DNA from: JBEIDK01 sp040383485
GTDB lineage: Bacteria > Bacteroidota > Bacteroidia > UBA4408
Assembly (NCBI GenBank): GCA_040383485.1
Contig: JBEIDK010000016.1
Coordinates: forward strand, 1-41,826
DNA length: 41,826 bases
Direction of reading: 5' to 3'
Both the position numbers and the translations under genes were made by a program. Positions 8,237 to 17,132 of this stretch are shown here, piece after piece. The notes under the pieces were generated by a model, which had not been told where the DNA came from, ran no database searches, and was given only the letters and a program-made list of their open reading frames with translations. The first letter of the stretch is position 1. Every line of letters begins with the position of its first letter.

Positions 8237-9697
8237 TTAGTTCTTTGGTTTAAAATTTTCTTTTTCTCTGTAAAACGCAAAAGCGAAGTAGCCAAAAACC
8301 ATCGTGGTGTTCAGAATTATTTTAATGGTAGACTCAATTTCATTTGAAAGAAAGTTTTGAATGAAAAAAAGTACAATTGCTAATAATAGGTAATTAAACA
8401 TACCTGCTAAATTATAAGGTATATAAAATTTAGACTGTCCAATTAAATATGAAATTACCATAATACTTGAATAGCAAATTAAGGTAGCCCAAGCAGCTCC
8501 TGTATATCCAAATAAAGGTATTAATATAATATTAGCCAATAATGTAATTACAGCACCAATAATAGTTAAATATGCTCCATACTTTGTTTGGCCTGAAAGT
8601 TTATACCAAATTGACAAATTAACAAACACACCTAAACATAAATTAGCTAATAGAAGAATTGGTACAATATTGATACCCTCTCTAAATGCTTCGCCAACAA
8701 AATACTTAACCAAATCAATATAACTCATTGTAACAAGAAAAATAAATGAGCAAATAATTACAAAATAGTAAAGCACTTTGGCATATAGCTCTTTTGAATT
8801 TTTATTTTTTTCTTGAGAAAAGAAAAAGGGTTCAGCTGCATATCTGAAGGTTTGAATAAAAATAGTAAGTATTATAGAAATTTTATAGCAGGCACCATAA
8901 ATACCAATTTTTGACATAACTGTACCGTCTTGTGGCAATAAAAATTTAAGTAGTACCCTATCCATTGTTTCATTTATCATTCCAGCTAATCCAGCTATTA
9001 AAAGGGGTAAAGCATATGCCAACATTTTATTCCAAACCTCTTTATCTATTTTGAATGTAGCTTGTTTTATTTCAGGAAGCAGTAATATGACAGTTAAAAT
9101 ACTTGCGGCTAAGTTTGATATAAAAATGTAGCCGACACCAATAGAAGGATTATAAATGATATTAGAATTATTGCCAAAATATTTAGGGCAAAATCCGATA
9201 AAAAACAAATTTAAAACTATGTTAAGGGCTATGTTCATTAGCCTAATAAATGCAAATCTTTTAGCTCTATTTTGACTACGTAATAAAGCAAAAGGTATAG
9301 CTGTTATGGCATCAATAGCAACAATGTAAACAAACCATTTTATATATTCTGGGTGACTGCTATAGTTTAGAAAACCTGAAATGTAATTTGATAACCCAAT
9401 ACCTAATAAAATGAAGATTAAAGTAGAAATTAGTAACGATGTTAATGCAGTGTCGTAAACTTTTTTGTCTTTATTATACTGTTGATTAAATCGAAAAAAA
9501 GAAGTTTCCATACCATATGTTAGTATTACAACCAGAAACGAAACATAGGTATATAATTCAACAACAACGCCATACTCTGCAGGTAAAAATGCATAAGTAT
9601 ATAATGGGGTAAGTAAATAATTTAGAAGCCTGCCAACAATGCTACTCAAGCCATAAACTGCTGTTTGGGAAGCAAGTTTTTTTAGTGGAGATTCCAT
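8237..9697 (-). CDS. Polysaccharide/lipid-linked oligosaccharide flippase (Wzx/MATE-like)
   Basis: A 486-residue integral membrane protein with about 12-14 hydrophobic helices spread over its whole length. The N-terminus, LASQTAVYGLSSIVGRLLNYLLTPLYT, is typical of the polysaccharide-biosynthesis (Wzx-like) branch of the MOP flippase superfamily, and the mid region RVLLKFLLP...IGIYGACYKIS agrees. Such proteins move lipid-linked sugar units across the inner membrane. No glycosyltransferase lies nearby, so the substrate cannot be named. It starts 36 bases after the stop of the DUF885 lipoprotein gene on the same strand and may share its transcript. Confidence 0.88.
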   Translation of the reverse strand: MESPLKKLASQTAVYGLSSIVGRLLNYLLTPLYTYAFLPAEYGVVVELYTYVSFLVVILTYGMETSFFRFNQQYNKDKKVYDTALTSLLISTLIFILLGIGLSNYISGFLNYSSHPEYIKWFVYIVAIDAITAIPFALLRSQNRAKRFAFIRLMNIALNIVLNLFFIGFCPKYFGNNSNIIYNPSIGVGYIFISNLAASILTVILLLPEIKQATFKIDKEVWNKMLAYALPLLIAGLAGMINETMDRVLLKFLLPQDGTVMSKIGIYGACYKISIILTIFIQTFRYAAEPFFFSQEKNKNSKELYAKVLYYFVIICSFIFLVTMSYIDLVKYFVGEAFREGINIVPILLLANLCLGVFVNLSIWYKLSGQTKYGAYLTIIGAVITLLANIILIPLFGYTGAAWATLICYSSIMVISYLIGQSKFYIPYNLAGMFNYLLLAIVLFFIQNFLSNEIESTIKIILNTTMVFGYFAFAFYREKENFKPKN

Positions 9698-9733
9698 AAA
9701 TTAAATAAACTATCTTGAATTAAATGTCTTTAA

Positions 9734-11494
9734 TTATTTTATCATTAACTCTTTTATATACCTAACTGGGGCACTACCAAAACTTAAAAAATGTTCATGC
9801 CATTTTTTCAAATCAAATTTATCACCTTGCTGCATTTTCATTTCTTCTCTCAAATTATAGATTTCTGTAAACCCTGTAAAATAGCAACATAACTGAACAT
9901 TTGTTAAGGTAGCACGCCTCCACTTATTTTCTGCCTCTGTTCTTTGTTGAAATGCATCCTCAATAAGCAATTTAAGAGCATCTTCCTTTGTCATATCTAA
10001 ACATTGAACCGAATAATCTAATATGGTATTGCAAACACTTCTCAAATGCCATTTATAATACATTAGCCACATTTCATCACTACTTTCTCCAGTTAAATTT
10101 GGGTATCCCGACTCTAGCATCATCCTTTCTCCATAAACCGCCCAACCTTCTATCATAGTTCCATTACCTAAAATTGACTTAATAATTGAAGGTGAATTAT
10201 TGGAATAAACAAGTTGAGTATAATGACCCGGTATAGCTTCATGAATATTTAATATTTGTAAAATATATTCATTATATTCTCGTAAATAGCTTTCGGCATC
10301 TTCCTTTTTGTAGCTAGCCAAACTACCAACATTGTAGTATGTATTTGCATTTTTATCATAAGGACCAGGTGCTGAAATTGAAGCACCAGCTACTCCTTCC
10401 ATATATGCTGGCTCCTTGCGAACTACCAATGGTTTTGAAGGATCAATGTATATCAAATCTTTTTTCTTAATGTATTCAACTAAGCTAGGTATCTGTTTTT
10501 CAATTTCTAGTTGGAAATTTTCTGGTTTTACATGTTTATCACTAAGCTTATCAATCATTGCTCTTATCAGCAAAGCAGTATCACTTGGAATTGGCTTATT
10601 AGCAAAATATTTCGACCATAACTTTTTACTTAATTCGGCCATTTTAATATTTAGCTCTTGCTTTCTTTTTGAAGCAATTGCAAATATTTCATCCGCAGAA
10701 TACATTGAGTTAATTTCATAATTAAACTTTTCTGAGTAAAGTTCTTTGCCAATTCTAAAACTTCTTGGAGTATCGTTTTTTAATTTTTTCAAGAAATTTA
10801 CATAACTCATTTGAGCATCAGATGCAGCAATGGCTATTTTAATATATGCATCTTTCTTTTGTATTTCTAATGTTGATGACTTAATACTATCTATCAGGTC
10901 TTTATTAAAAGTAGAAACAGAATTTTCAAGCTGAGCAATTGCTAATTCAGTATGCTCTTTTGTTGGGTTTTTAATATTTGCCATACCAGCCTCGTAATAG
11001 CGTTTAGCATTAGCCAATCTTTTACAAGAATTTTCAACCCGATTGTTTTTCGTATCATAGTTTCCAGCAAGCATTTCGGCAATAAGCCCTGATATATTGT
11101 ATGTAGAGGGGTTCCACTCAAATGATTTTAAGCTGTTATTATAAAATAAAGTCTGCTTCAGTTGATTTTCAATTAACCTGAAATCCGTTTTATTATTCGC
11201 AGAAAGTAATTCGAGGTTAAACAATTTTAAACTGTCTAACATTGAGTTTACAAACCTGTTTTCTTTATCTCTATATTCAGGCGTAGGAATAGTTAATAGA
11301 GAATCGTAATTGTGGAACCCTTGACTAGTAGCCCACTCTGGATATTGCTTCCATAAACTGATAACAAAACGTTCTTTGAATGAATTGAACTCATTATCCA
11401 CATCTTTATTACTAGATATTTCTTTTTCATTAGAATTACAGCTAAATAATAGCATACTAAAGCTTAATATCAAAATTGAAAATTTAATATTCAT
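9734..11494 (-). CDS. DUF885-family lipoprotein, probable zinc metallopeptidase
   Basis: A 586-residue DUF885 protein anchored as a lipoprotein: the signal ends LLFSC with C19 as the lipidated residue. The family hallmark HEAIPGH is at residues 418-424, which gives two histidines and a glutamate in a gluzincin-like arrangement. It is preceded by a conserved PxxYY segment (PGPYDKNANTYYNVG) and followed by EGWAVYGERMM, whose glutamate is the likely third ligand. DUF885 members are thought to be metallopeptidases or carboxypeptidases; the substrate is unknown. The export signal and length are typical for Bacteroidota members. It is upstream of, and probably cotranscribed with, the flippase. Confidence 0.9.
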   Translation of the reverse strand: MNIKFSILILSFSMLLFSCNSNEKEISSNKDVDNEFNSFKERFVISLWKQYPEWATSQGFHNYDSLLTIPTPEYRDKENRFVNSMLDSLKLFNLELLSANNKTDFRLIENQLKQTLFYNNSLKSFEWNPSTYNISGLIAEMLAGNYDTKNNRVENSCKRLANAKRYYEAGMANIKNPTKEHTELAIAQLENSVSTFNKDLIDSIKSSTLEIQKKDAYIKIAIAASDAQMSYVNFLKKLKNDTPRSFRIGKELYSEKFNYEINSMYSADEIFAIASKRKQELNIKMAELSKKLWSKYFANKPIPSDTALLIRAMIDKLSDKHVKPENFQLEIEKQIPSLVEYIKKKDLIYIDPSKPLVVRKEPAYMEGVAGASISAPGPYDKNANTYYNVGSLASYKKEDAESYLREYNEYILQILNIHEAIPGHYTQLVYSNNSPSIIKSILGNGTMIEGWAVYGERMMLESGYPNLTGESSDEMWLMYYKWHLRSVCNTILDYSVQCLDMTKEDALKLLIEDAFQQRTEAENKWRRATLTNVQLCCYFTGFTEIYNLREEMKMQQGDKFDLKKWHEHFLSFGSAPVRYIKELMIK

Positions 11495-11577
11495 TTTTAT
11501 TATTTATAGTTATTTTGGTAATGTTAAGAATTTTATTTTTTGAACTAAAAATAATAATTAAATACACATAGAATAGC

Positions 11578-12750
11578 ATGTATAAATTTAAAATTGTAGT
11601 TTTAATAATACTATTTTCAAGCACTAAAATTAGTGCTCAATCGTTATTTGGTAGCAACAATTATATTGAATATTCAATTGGCAATTTACCAATAGTTATA
11701 TCAGTACCTCATGGAGGGTATATGCAACCATCAAACATTCCCAACAGAACATGCAACAATGCAGTAAATGTAAGTGATGCAAATACTATTGAATTGGCAA
11801 AATCAATTGACTCTAGCTTTTATTTTCTAACTGGTTGTCGTCCTCATATTATATATTGCAATCTACATAGGGCAAAATTAGATTGCAATAGAAATTTATT
11901 AGATGGAGCATGCAATAATCAACAAGCTGAAATTTCATGGAATGAATTTCACTCATTTATAGATACAGCTCAAACATTGGCAAAAAATGCTTTTGATGGA
12001 AAAGCATTTTATATCGATTTACATGGACATGGTAATCCAATTCAAAGATTAGAATTAGGCTATCTACTTTATGACAATGAATTATCACTTCCTGATAGTA
12101 CAATTAATACAAATCAATTTATCAATTATAGTTCAATAAAAAATTTAGTTACAAATAATACTAACTCATTATCACATTCACAGCTTTTAAGAGGCAGTTA
12201 TTCATTGGGTACTTTGTTTGGAAATGCAGGTTATCCTGCAGTACCTAGCACTCAAATACCGTCACCAGGAACAACATCAAATTATTATAGTGGCGGTTAT
12301 AATATAGCAAATCATACCAGCTATTTAAATAATAACACTGTAAATGGATTGCAAATAGAATGTAACTTTAATAACGTAAGAGACAACTATTTAAATAGAA
12401 AATCTTTTGCAGACTCATTAGCAATGGTAGTATTGTACTATTTAAATTTTCATCAAAACCTTAACTTTACAAATTGTAATTTATCAGGAATTGTCACCCA
12501 AAATAAATGTTCAGATTTTTCAATTATAAATAATGTAATAAAATTGTATGAAGACATTTACATTCATAAAATATCTCCGATAATGCATTCTTATTCTATT
12601 TCAGATAATCAAGGAAGAATCATTTTAAATGGCAAAATAGACAATTCAAATTCTATAAAAACGGATAAAATTCGCAATAGTGGAATTTATTATTTAAGTA
12701 TTACAAATAAAGAATATTCAAAAAATTTTAAGCTTTTAATAATAGAATAA
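11578..12750 (+). CDS. Secreted N-formylglutamate amidohydrolase-like protein with T9SS tail
   Basis: A 390-residue protein with a signal peptide (1-20, KISAQ). The body resembles N-formylglutamate amidohydrolases, a zinc amidohydrolase/carboxypeptidase-like fold: VISVPHGGY (H45), SDANTIELA (D67, E72), LHRAKLDCNRN and YIDLHGHG (H149, H151) correspond to the usual metal and substrate motifs. The last 85 or so residues form a degenerate type IX sorting domain (YSISDNQGRIIL, IRNSGIYYLSI, FKLLI). The intracellular enzyme acts in histidine breakdown. An exported version more likely cleaves an amide in an extracellular substrate, and the true reaction is not known. Transcribed towards queA, with 82 bases between them. 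Confidence 0.72.
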   Translation: MYKFKIVVLIILFSSTKISAQSLFGSNNYIEYSIGNLPIVISVPHGGYMQPSNIPNRTCNNAVNVSDANTIELAKSIDSSFYFLTGCRPHIIYCNLHRAKLDCNRNLLDGACNNQQAEISWNEFHSFIDTAQTLAKNAFDGKAFYIDLHGHGNPIQRLELGYLLYDNELSLPDSTINTNQFINYSSIKNLVTNNTNSLSHSQLLRGSYSLGTLFGNAGYPAVPSTQIPSPGTTSNYYSGGYNIANHTSYLNNNTVNGLQIECNFNNVRDNYLNRKSFADSLAMVVLYYLNFHQNLNFTNCNLSGIVTQNKCSDFSIINNVIKLYEDIYIHKISPIMHSYSISDNQGRIILNGKIDNSNSIKTDKIRNSGIYYLSITNKEYSKNFKLLIIE

Positions 12751-12799
12751 TTTTAAGATTACTATTTAATTGTATAGAATATTAAATCTTACTATTTTT

Positions 12800-12807
12800 T
12801 ACTTTTG
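12800..12807 (+). promoter_or_regulatory. -7 promoter element of queA
   Basis: TACTTTTG matches the Bacteroidota consensus TAnnTTTG exactly and lies 25 bases before the queA ATG. A TTG at 12770-12772 is 27 bases upstream, farther than is usual for the -33 element. queA can therefore be transcribed separately from the gene before it. Confidence 0.5.
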
Positions 12808-12832
12808 CAGATAATGATTAAAAATTGTTTTT

Positions 12833-14071
12833 ATGAATCCCAGAGAAATTAAAATTGCAGATTACACCTATGATTTGCCATTAGATAGAATAGCTATTTA
12901 TCCTTTAGAAGAAAGAGACTCCTCGAAACTATTGATTTATAAAAATGGTTTAATCAACCAAGGCATTTATAAAAATATTGCCTCATATATTCCAGAAAAT
13001 TCATTACTTATTTTTAATAATACAAAAGTAATTGAAGCTAGAATTTTATTCCAAAAATCAGAACAAAAGCCAATTGAAATATTTTGTTTAGAGCCAACGG
13101 AAAGAATTGACATAACAAATGCAATGCTCAAAAAAAATGTAGTAAAATGGAATTGTTTAATTGGAGGAGCTGCAAGATGGAAATTAGGTTTGTTAGAGAA
13201 GGATATCTTTAATAACGGAATTAAATTTAAACTTACGTGTGAAAAGATTGAGAAAAAAGATAACTATTTTATTGTTGAGTTTAAATGGGATGACCCTAAT
13301 TTATGCTTTGCTGAAGTGCTTCATTTTGCTGGTATAATTCCTTTGCCGCCATACTTAAATAGAGCTGCTAATGAGAAAGATTATGAACGCTATCAAACTA
13401 TTTATGCAGAAAATATTGGTTCTGTTGCTGCACCAACTGCTGGTTTACACTTTACTACTGAAGTATTGGAATCATTAAAATTAAAGAATATTCAAAAGAA
13501 TTTTGTTACTCTTCACGTAGGTTCAGGTACTTTTAAACCAGTAAAAAGTGAAACATTAAATGACCATGAAATGCATTCTGAGTGGATTAATGTTGGCAAA
13601 GAATTAATTGAAAATTTGGTTAAACAAAATAATGAACCCATAATTGCAATTGGAACCACTTCATTAAGAACAATTGAAAGCCTTTATTGGATGGGACTTA
13701 AGACATACAATAATATTAATATAACAATAAAAGATATAGAAATTCAGCAATGGGATGCTTATGAAATTACCAATAATTCCATTTCAAAAAATGAAGCATT
13801 AAACTCATTATTAAATTGGATGAAATTAAACAACTTGGAACAAATTATAGTTCCAACTCAAATTATTATTACACCAGGCTATATTTTAAAAGTTGCACAT
13901 GCAATTGTTACAAATTTTCATCAACCAAACTCAACCTTACTTTTATTGATTGCAGCAATTATTGGAGATGATTGGAGGACCGTCTACAATTATGCAATTA
14001 ATAACGATTATAGATTTTTAAGCTATGGGGATGGCAGTTTACTTTGGAAGAAAAATTATATCAAAAGCTAA
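12833..14071 (+). CDS. queA: tRNA preQ1(34) S-adenosylmethionine ribosyltransferase-isomerase QueA
   Basis: A 412-residue cytosolic enzyme that transfers and isomerises the ribosyl group of S-adenosylmethionine onto preQ1 at tRNA position 34, giving epoxyqueuosine. Signatures: the start DYTYDLPLDRIAIYPLEERDSSKLL, then GIIPLPPYLNR, QTIYAENIGSVAAPTAGLHFT, TLHVGSGTFKPV and VTNFHQPNSTLLLL. It is longer than the E. coli enzyme (about 356), as is common in Bacteroidota, with the extra length mainly around residues 75-150. Other queuosine genes are not in the window. It uses the SAM product of metK, which lies 11.6 kb away. Confidence 0.96.
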   Translation: MNPREIKIADYTYDLPLDRIAIYPLEERDSSKLLIYKNGLINQGIYKNIASYIPENSLLIFNNTKVIEARILFQKSEQKPIEIFCLEPTERIDITNAMLKKNVVKWNCLIGGAARWKLGLLEKDIFNNGIKFKLTCEKIEKKDNYFIVEFKWDDPNLCFAEVLHFAGIIPLPPYLNRAANEKDYERYQTIYAENIGSVAAPTAGLHFTTEVLESLKLKNIQKNFVTLHVGSGTFKPVKSETLNDHEMHSEWINVGKELIENLVKQNNEPIIAIGTTSLRTIESLYWMGLKTYNNINITIKDIEIQQWDAYEITNNSISKNEALNSLLNWMKLNNLEQIIVPTQIIITPGYILKVAHAIVTNFHQPNSTLLLLIAAIIGDDWRTVYNYAINNDYRFLSYGDGSLLWKKNYIKS

Positions 14072-14193
14072 TTAAACTTTAAATTTATAATCGATAGTTT
14101 ATAAGTTGATAGTCATATCTTAATAATTCCAATGTTAGAAATTAGTATGATTAAAAAATTTCTGTACAGATAATAAAATAATTTTAAGAAAAA

Positions 14194-16230
14194 CTAATCC
14201 TTTCTTGCCACTAGTGTTAATACTGTTTCAATAGCAACTATTTCCTGTCTTTGATTTATAACCTCAACATACCATTCAACAACTCCTTGAGGTATTTGGC
14301 CTTCGCGGTCTTCTTTTTTAGTTTTGTTTTTGCAGGTAAGCTTCACTTGTATGGTATCTCCTACATAAACAGGTTGTGTAAAACGCAAGGTATCTAATCC
14401 ATAGTTTGCTAAAACTGGCCCCTTCTTAGGGTCAACAAATAAACCTGCTGCAGCTGATATTACAAAGTATCCGTGTGCAACACGACGTTCAAAAATACTA
14501 CCTTCCAAACTTGTTTCATCAGTGTGCGCATAGAAAAAATCACCACTAATACCGGCAAAGTTTACTATGTCAGCTTCGGTAACAGTTCTTTTATGTGTAA
14601 ATAGAGTCTCACCAATTTCCAATTCATCCCAATATTTTCTAAAAGGATGAATAACATCTTCTTTAATTTCAGAGCCCGGAATAAATGTATTTGTAATTTT
14701 AGTAATTGTTGTTGGGGAACCTTGTATAGCTGTTCGTTGCATATAGTGATGAACACCGCGAATACCTCCCATTTCCTCTCCTCCGCCTGCACGCCCAGGT
14801 CCACCATGAACTAGGTGTGGCATAGGACTACCATGCCCCGTGCTTTCTGGTGCAGACTTTTCATTAATGATTAATATTCGCCCATGCATAGCTGCCGTAT
14901 TCATTACAATTTCACGGGCAAAACCATGGTCGGCTGTAAATACTGATGAACATAAACTGCCTTTGCCCATCTTACTTAATGTGGCCGCTTCTTCAACAGT
15001 ATTGTATGGCATTATAGTACTGCATGGGCCAAAAGCTTCTACTTCATGAACCAATAACTTACTAAAAGGTTTGTCGCAATACATGAGCATTGGACTCATA
15101 AATGAACCTTTTTCTTTGTCGGCACCTTTAACATCATAGCTATCAAAGCTTCCAAATACTAATTCATTTTCTGATAAAAGAGTTTTTAATTTATCAACTA
15201 CATCGCCTACTTGACCTTTATTAACAAGCGGTCCCATGCGCACACCTTCAACAGATGGATCACCAATAACAGTAGTTTTTAATCTGTCTGAAACAGCTTT
15301 GGTTACTGCATCAGCATATTTTTCTGGTACAATTATTCTACGAATTGCAGTACACTTTTGTCCGGACTTAACTGTAATTTCACGAGTTACTTCTTTTATA
15401 AATAATGCGAATTCAGCAGTTTCTGGATTTGCGTCTAAGCCTAATATAGAGCAATTTAAACTGTCTGCTTCCATATTAAATCTTACTGAATTTTCTAATA
15501 TTGCTTCATGACGTTTTAACATTTTTCCTGTACTAGCTGAACCAGTAAAAGTTACTACGTCTTGGCATGTAACATAATCAAGAATATCTCCAGCACTTCC
15601 GCAAATAAGTTGCAATGCGCCATTAGGAAAGATATTTGATTTTACCATTTCTTGTACAACCAATTCTGTTAAAAAACAAGTAGCAGTGGCAGGTTTTACA
15701 ATACATGGAACACCAGCAAGTAAATTAACCGCTATTTTTTCCAACATTCCCCAAACAGGAAAATTAAATGCATTAATATGTATTGCCACGCCTTCGAGAG
15801 GAACACAAATATGATGTCCAACAAAAGTACCTCCTTTAGAAAGATGCTCAACATTACCATCAATTAAAAATGGCTCATCTGGCAACTCTCTCCTACCCTT
15901 ACTCGCATACACAAATAAGTTTCCAATCCCACCGTCAATATCAATCCAGCTATCGGCCTTTGTGGCGCCAGTTGCAGCGCTTAATGCATAAAACATTGCT
16001 TTCTTTTCTGAAAGATAAAGTGCCATAGCTTTTATCATTCTTGCACGTTCATGAAAAGTCATTTTACGCAATGTAGCACCCGACTCTCTTCCATAATCCA
16101 TCATAGCTTTAAAGTCCAAGCCATTACTTGATGCAGTAAATATTTTGTCACCTGTAACTGCATGAAAAATTTCTTGTCCATTGCCTTCGCCTTCTATCCA
16201 CTGGCCTAGTGCGTAATTTTTTAATTTCAT
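14194..16230 (-). CDS. paaZ: PaaZ-like bifunctional aldehyde dehydrogenase / MaoC hydratase
   Basis: A 678-residue two-domain cytosolic enzyme. The aldehyde dehydrogenase part (about 1-520) has the catalytic C293 in SGQKCTAIRR and the general base E254 in FNMEADSLN, plus HINAFNFPVWG. The MaoC-type hydratase (about 530-678) has DIVNFAGISGDFFYAHTDE with its Asp/His pair. In phenylacetate breakdown PaaZ opens the oxepin-CoA ring and oxidises the resulting semialdehyde. Length and domain order match PaaZ. A PaaJ/PcaF-like thiolase lies 0.9 kb away, but no PaaABCDE or PaaK gene is in the window, so a wider role in CoA-thioester metabolism is possible. An exact -7 element (16276-16269) precedes it. 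Confidence 0.88.
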   Translation of the reverse strand: MKLKNYALGQWIEGEGNGQEIFHAVTGDKIFTASSNGLDFKAMMDYGRESGATLRKMTFHERARMIKAMALYLSEKKAMFYALSAATGATKADSWIDIDGGIGNLFVYASKGRRELPDEPFLIDGNVEHLSKGGTFVGHHICVPLEGVAIHINAFNFPVWGMLEKIAVNLLAGVPCIVKPATATCFLTELVVQEMVKSNIFPNGALQLICGSAGDILDYVTCQDVVTFTGSASTGKMLKRHEAILENSVRFNMEADSLNCSILGLDANPETAEFALFIKEVTREITVKSGQKCTAIRRIIVPEKYADAVTKAVSDRLKTTVIGDPSVEGVRMGPLVNKGQVGDVVDKLKTLLSENELVFGSFDSYDVKGADKEKGSFMSPMLMYCDKPFSKLLVHEVEAFGPCSTIMPYNTVEEAATLSKMGKGSLCSSVFTADHGFAREIVMNTAAMHGRILIINEKSAPESTGHGSPMPHLVHGGPGRAGGGEEMGGIRGVHHYMQRTAIQGSPTTITKITNTFIPGSEIKEDVIHPFRKYWDELEIGETLFTHKRTVTEADIVNFAGISGDFFYAHTDETSLEGSIFERRVAHGYFVISAAAGLFVDPKKGPVLANYGLDTLRFTQPVYVGDTIQVKLTCKNKTKKEDREGQIPQGVVEWYVEVINQRQEIVAIETVLTLVARKD

Positions 16231-16268
16231 AATGTCGTATGATTATTGTTTGATAAAAAAAGTATCGG

Positions 16269-16276
16269 CAAATATA
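16269..16276 (-). promoter_or_regulatory. -7 promoter element of the paaZ-like gene
   Basis: On the minus strand this reads TATATTTG, an exact TAnnTTTG match followed by C, 38 bases before the ATG. No TTG lies at the usual -33 distance. Confidence 0.45.
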
Positions 16277-16382
16277 GTTTTTTGAGGTATTATTTAATTC
16301 GAAATTGTTGCTTTAAATGATCCTCGATTTTTATTTAAAACCGTATTGTAAATTATTTCTTTTATACTTTGCAAAAAAAAGT

Positions 16383-17129
16383 ATGAAAACATTTGGACTT
16401 GTTGGTAAGAGTTTATCACATTCATTTTCTAAAGATTATTTTACAGAAAAGTTTAGAAGCCAAAATTTAATTAATTACAGCTATGAAAATATTGAAATTA
16501 ACGATGTTTCAGAATTAAATAAAATAATACTAGATAATCAATTCTTATTAGGCCTTAATGTAACTATTCCTTTTAAGCAAGACGCAATTTCTATATTAGA
16601 TGATCTGGATGAAGTTGCAGCAGAAATTGGAGCCATAAACACAATAAAAATAAGTAGAAATAAAGATAAATTATTTTTGAAAGGATTTAATACCGATGTA
16701 TATGGATTCCAATTTTCAATTAAGCCATTTTTAACTTTACATCATCAAAGAGCATTAATTTTAGGTACTGGTGGTGCGTCAAAAGCAGTGGCATTTGTAT
16801 TGAAAAATCTTGGGATTGATTATCTTTTTGTGAGTAGAAAAAACAAGAACTTTAATACAATTTTATATGAAGAATTAAATGATTATGCTATTATGCAACA
16901 CAAATTAATCATTAATTGCACTCCAGTTGGGATGTTTCCAAAAGTCAATGAAACTGTATACATTCCATATAATTCAGTGGGCAAGGATCACTTGTGTGTA
17001 GATTTAATTTATAATCCTATTAAAACAAAGTTTTTGGAAGAATCCGAAATTAAAGGAGCCACAATATTAAATGGTTTAAGTATGCTTCAATTACAAGCGG
17101 ATAAATCCTTTGAGATTTTTACTCAATAA
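16383..17129 (+). CDS. aroE: Shikimate dehydrogenase AroE
   Basis: A 248-residue cytosolic enzyme that reduces 3-dehydroshikimate to shikimate with NADPH. The N-terminus MKTFGLVGKSLSHSFSKDYF has the substrate-binding SLSHS. NVTIPFK holds the catalytic lysine K65, with the partner aspartate D105 in GFNTDVYGF. The nucleotide loop is LGTGGASKAV, and the end has LNGLSMLQLQA. The ATG at 16383 is preferred to one at 16317, because the longer form adds 22 residues before the conserved start and a -7-like TATACTTTG (16363-16371) lies inside that extension. Its stop is 3 bases from that of the convergent thiolase gene. Confidence 0.95.
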   Translation: MKTFGLVGKSLSHSFSKDYFTEKFRSQNLINYSYENIEINDVSELNKIILDNQFLLGLNVTIPFKQDAISILDDLDEVAAEIGAINTIKISRNKDKLFLKGFNTDVYGFQFSIKPFLTLHHQRALILGTGGASKAVAFVLKNLGIDYLFVSRKNKNFNTILYEELNDYAIMQHKLIINCTPVGMFPKVNETVYIPYNSVGKDHLCVDLIYNPIKTKFLEESEIKGATILNGLSMLQLQADKSFEIFTQ

Positions 17130-17132
17130 ATT

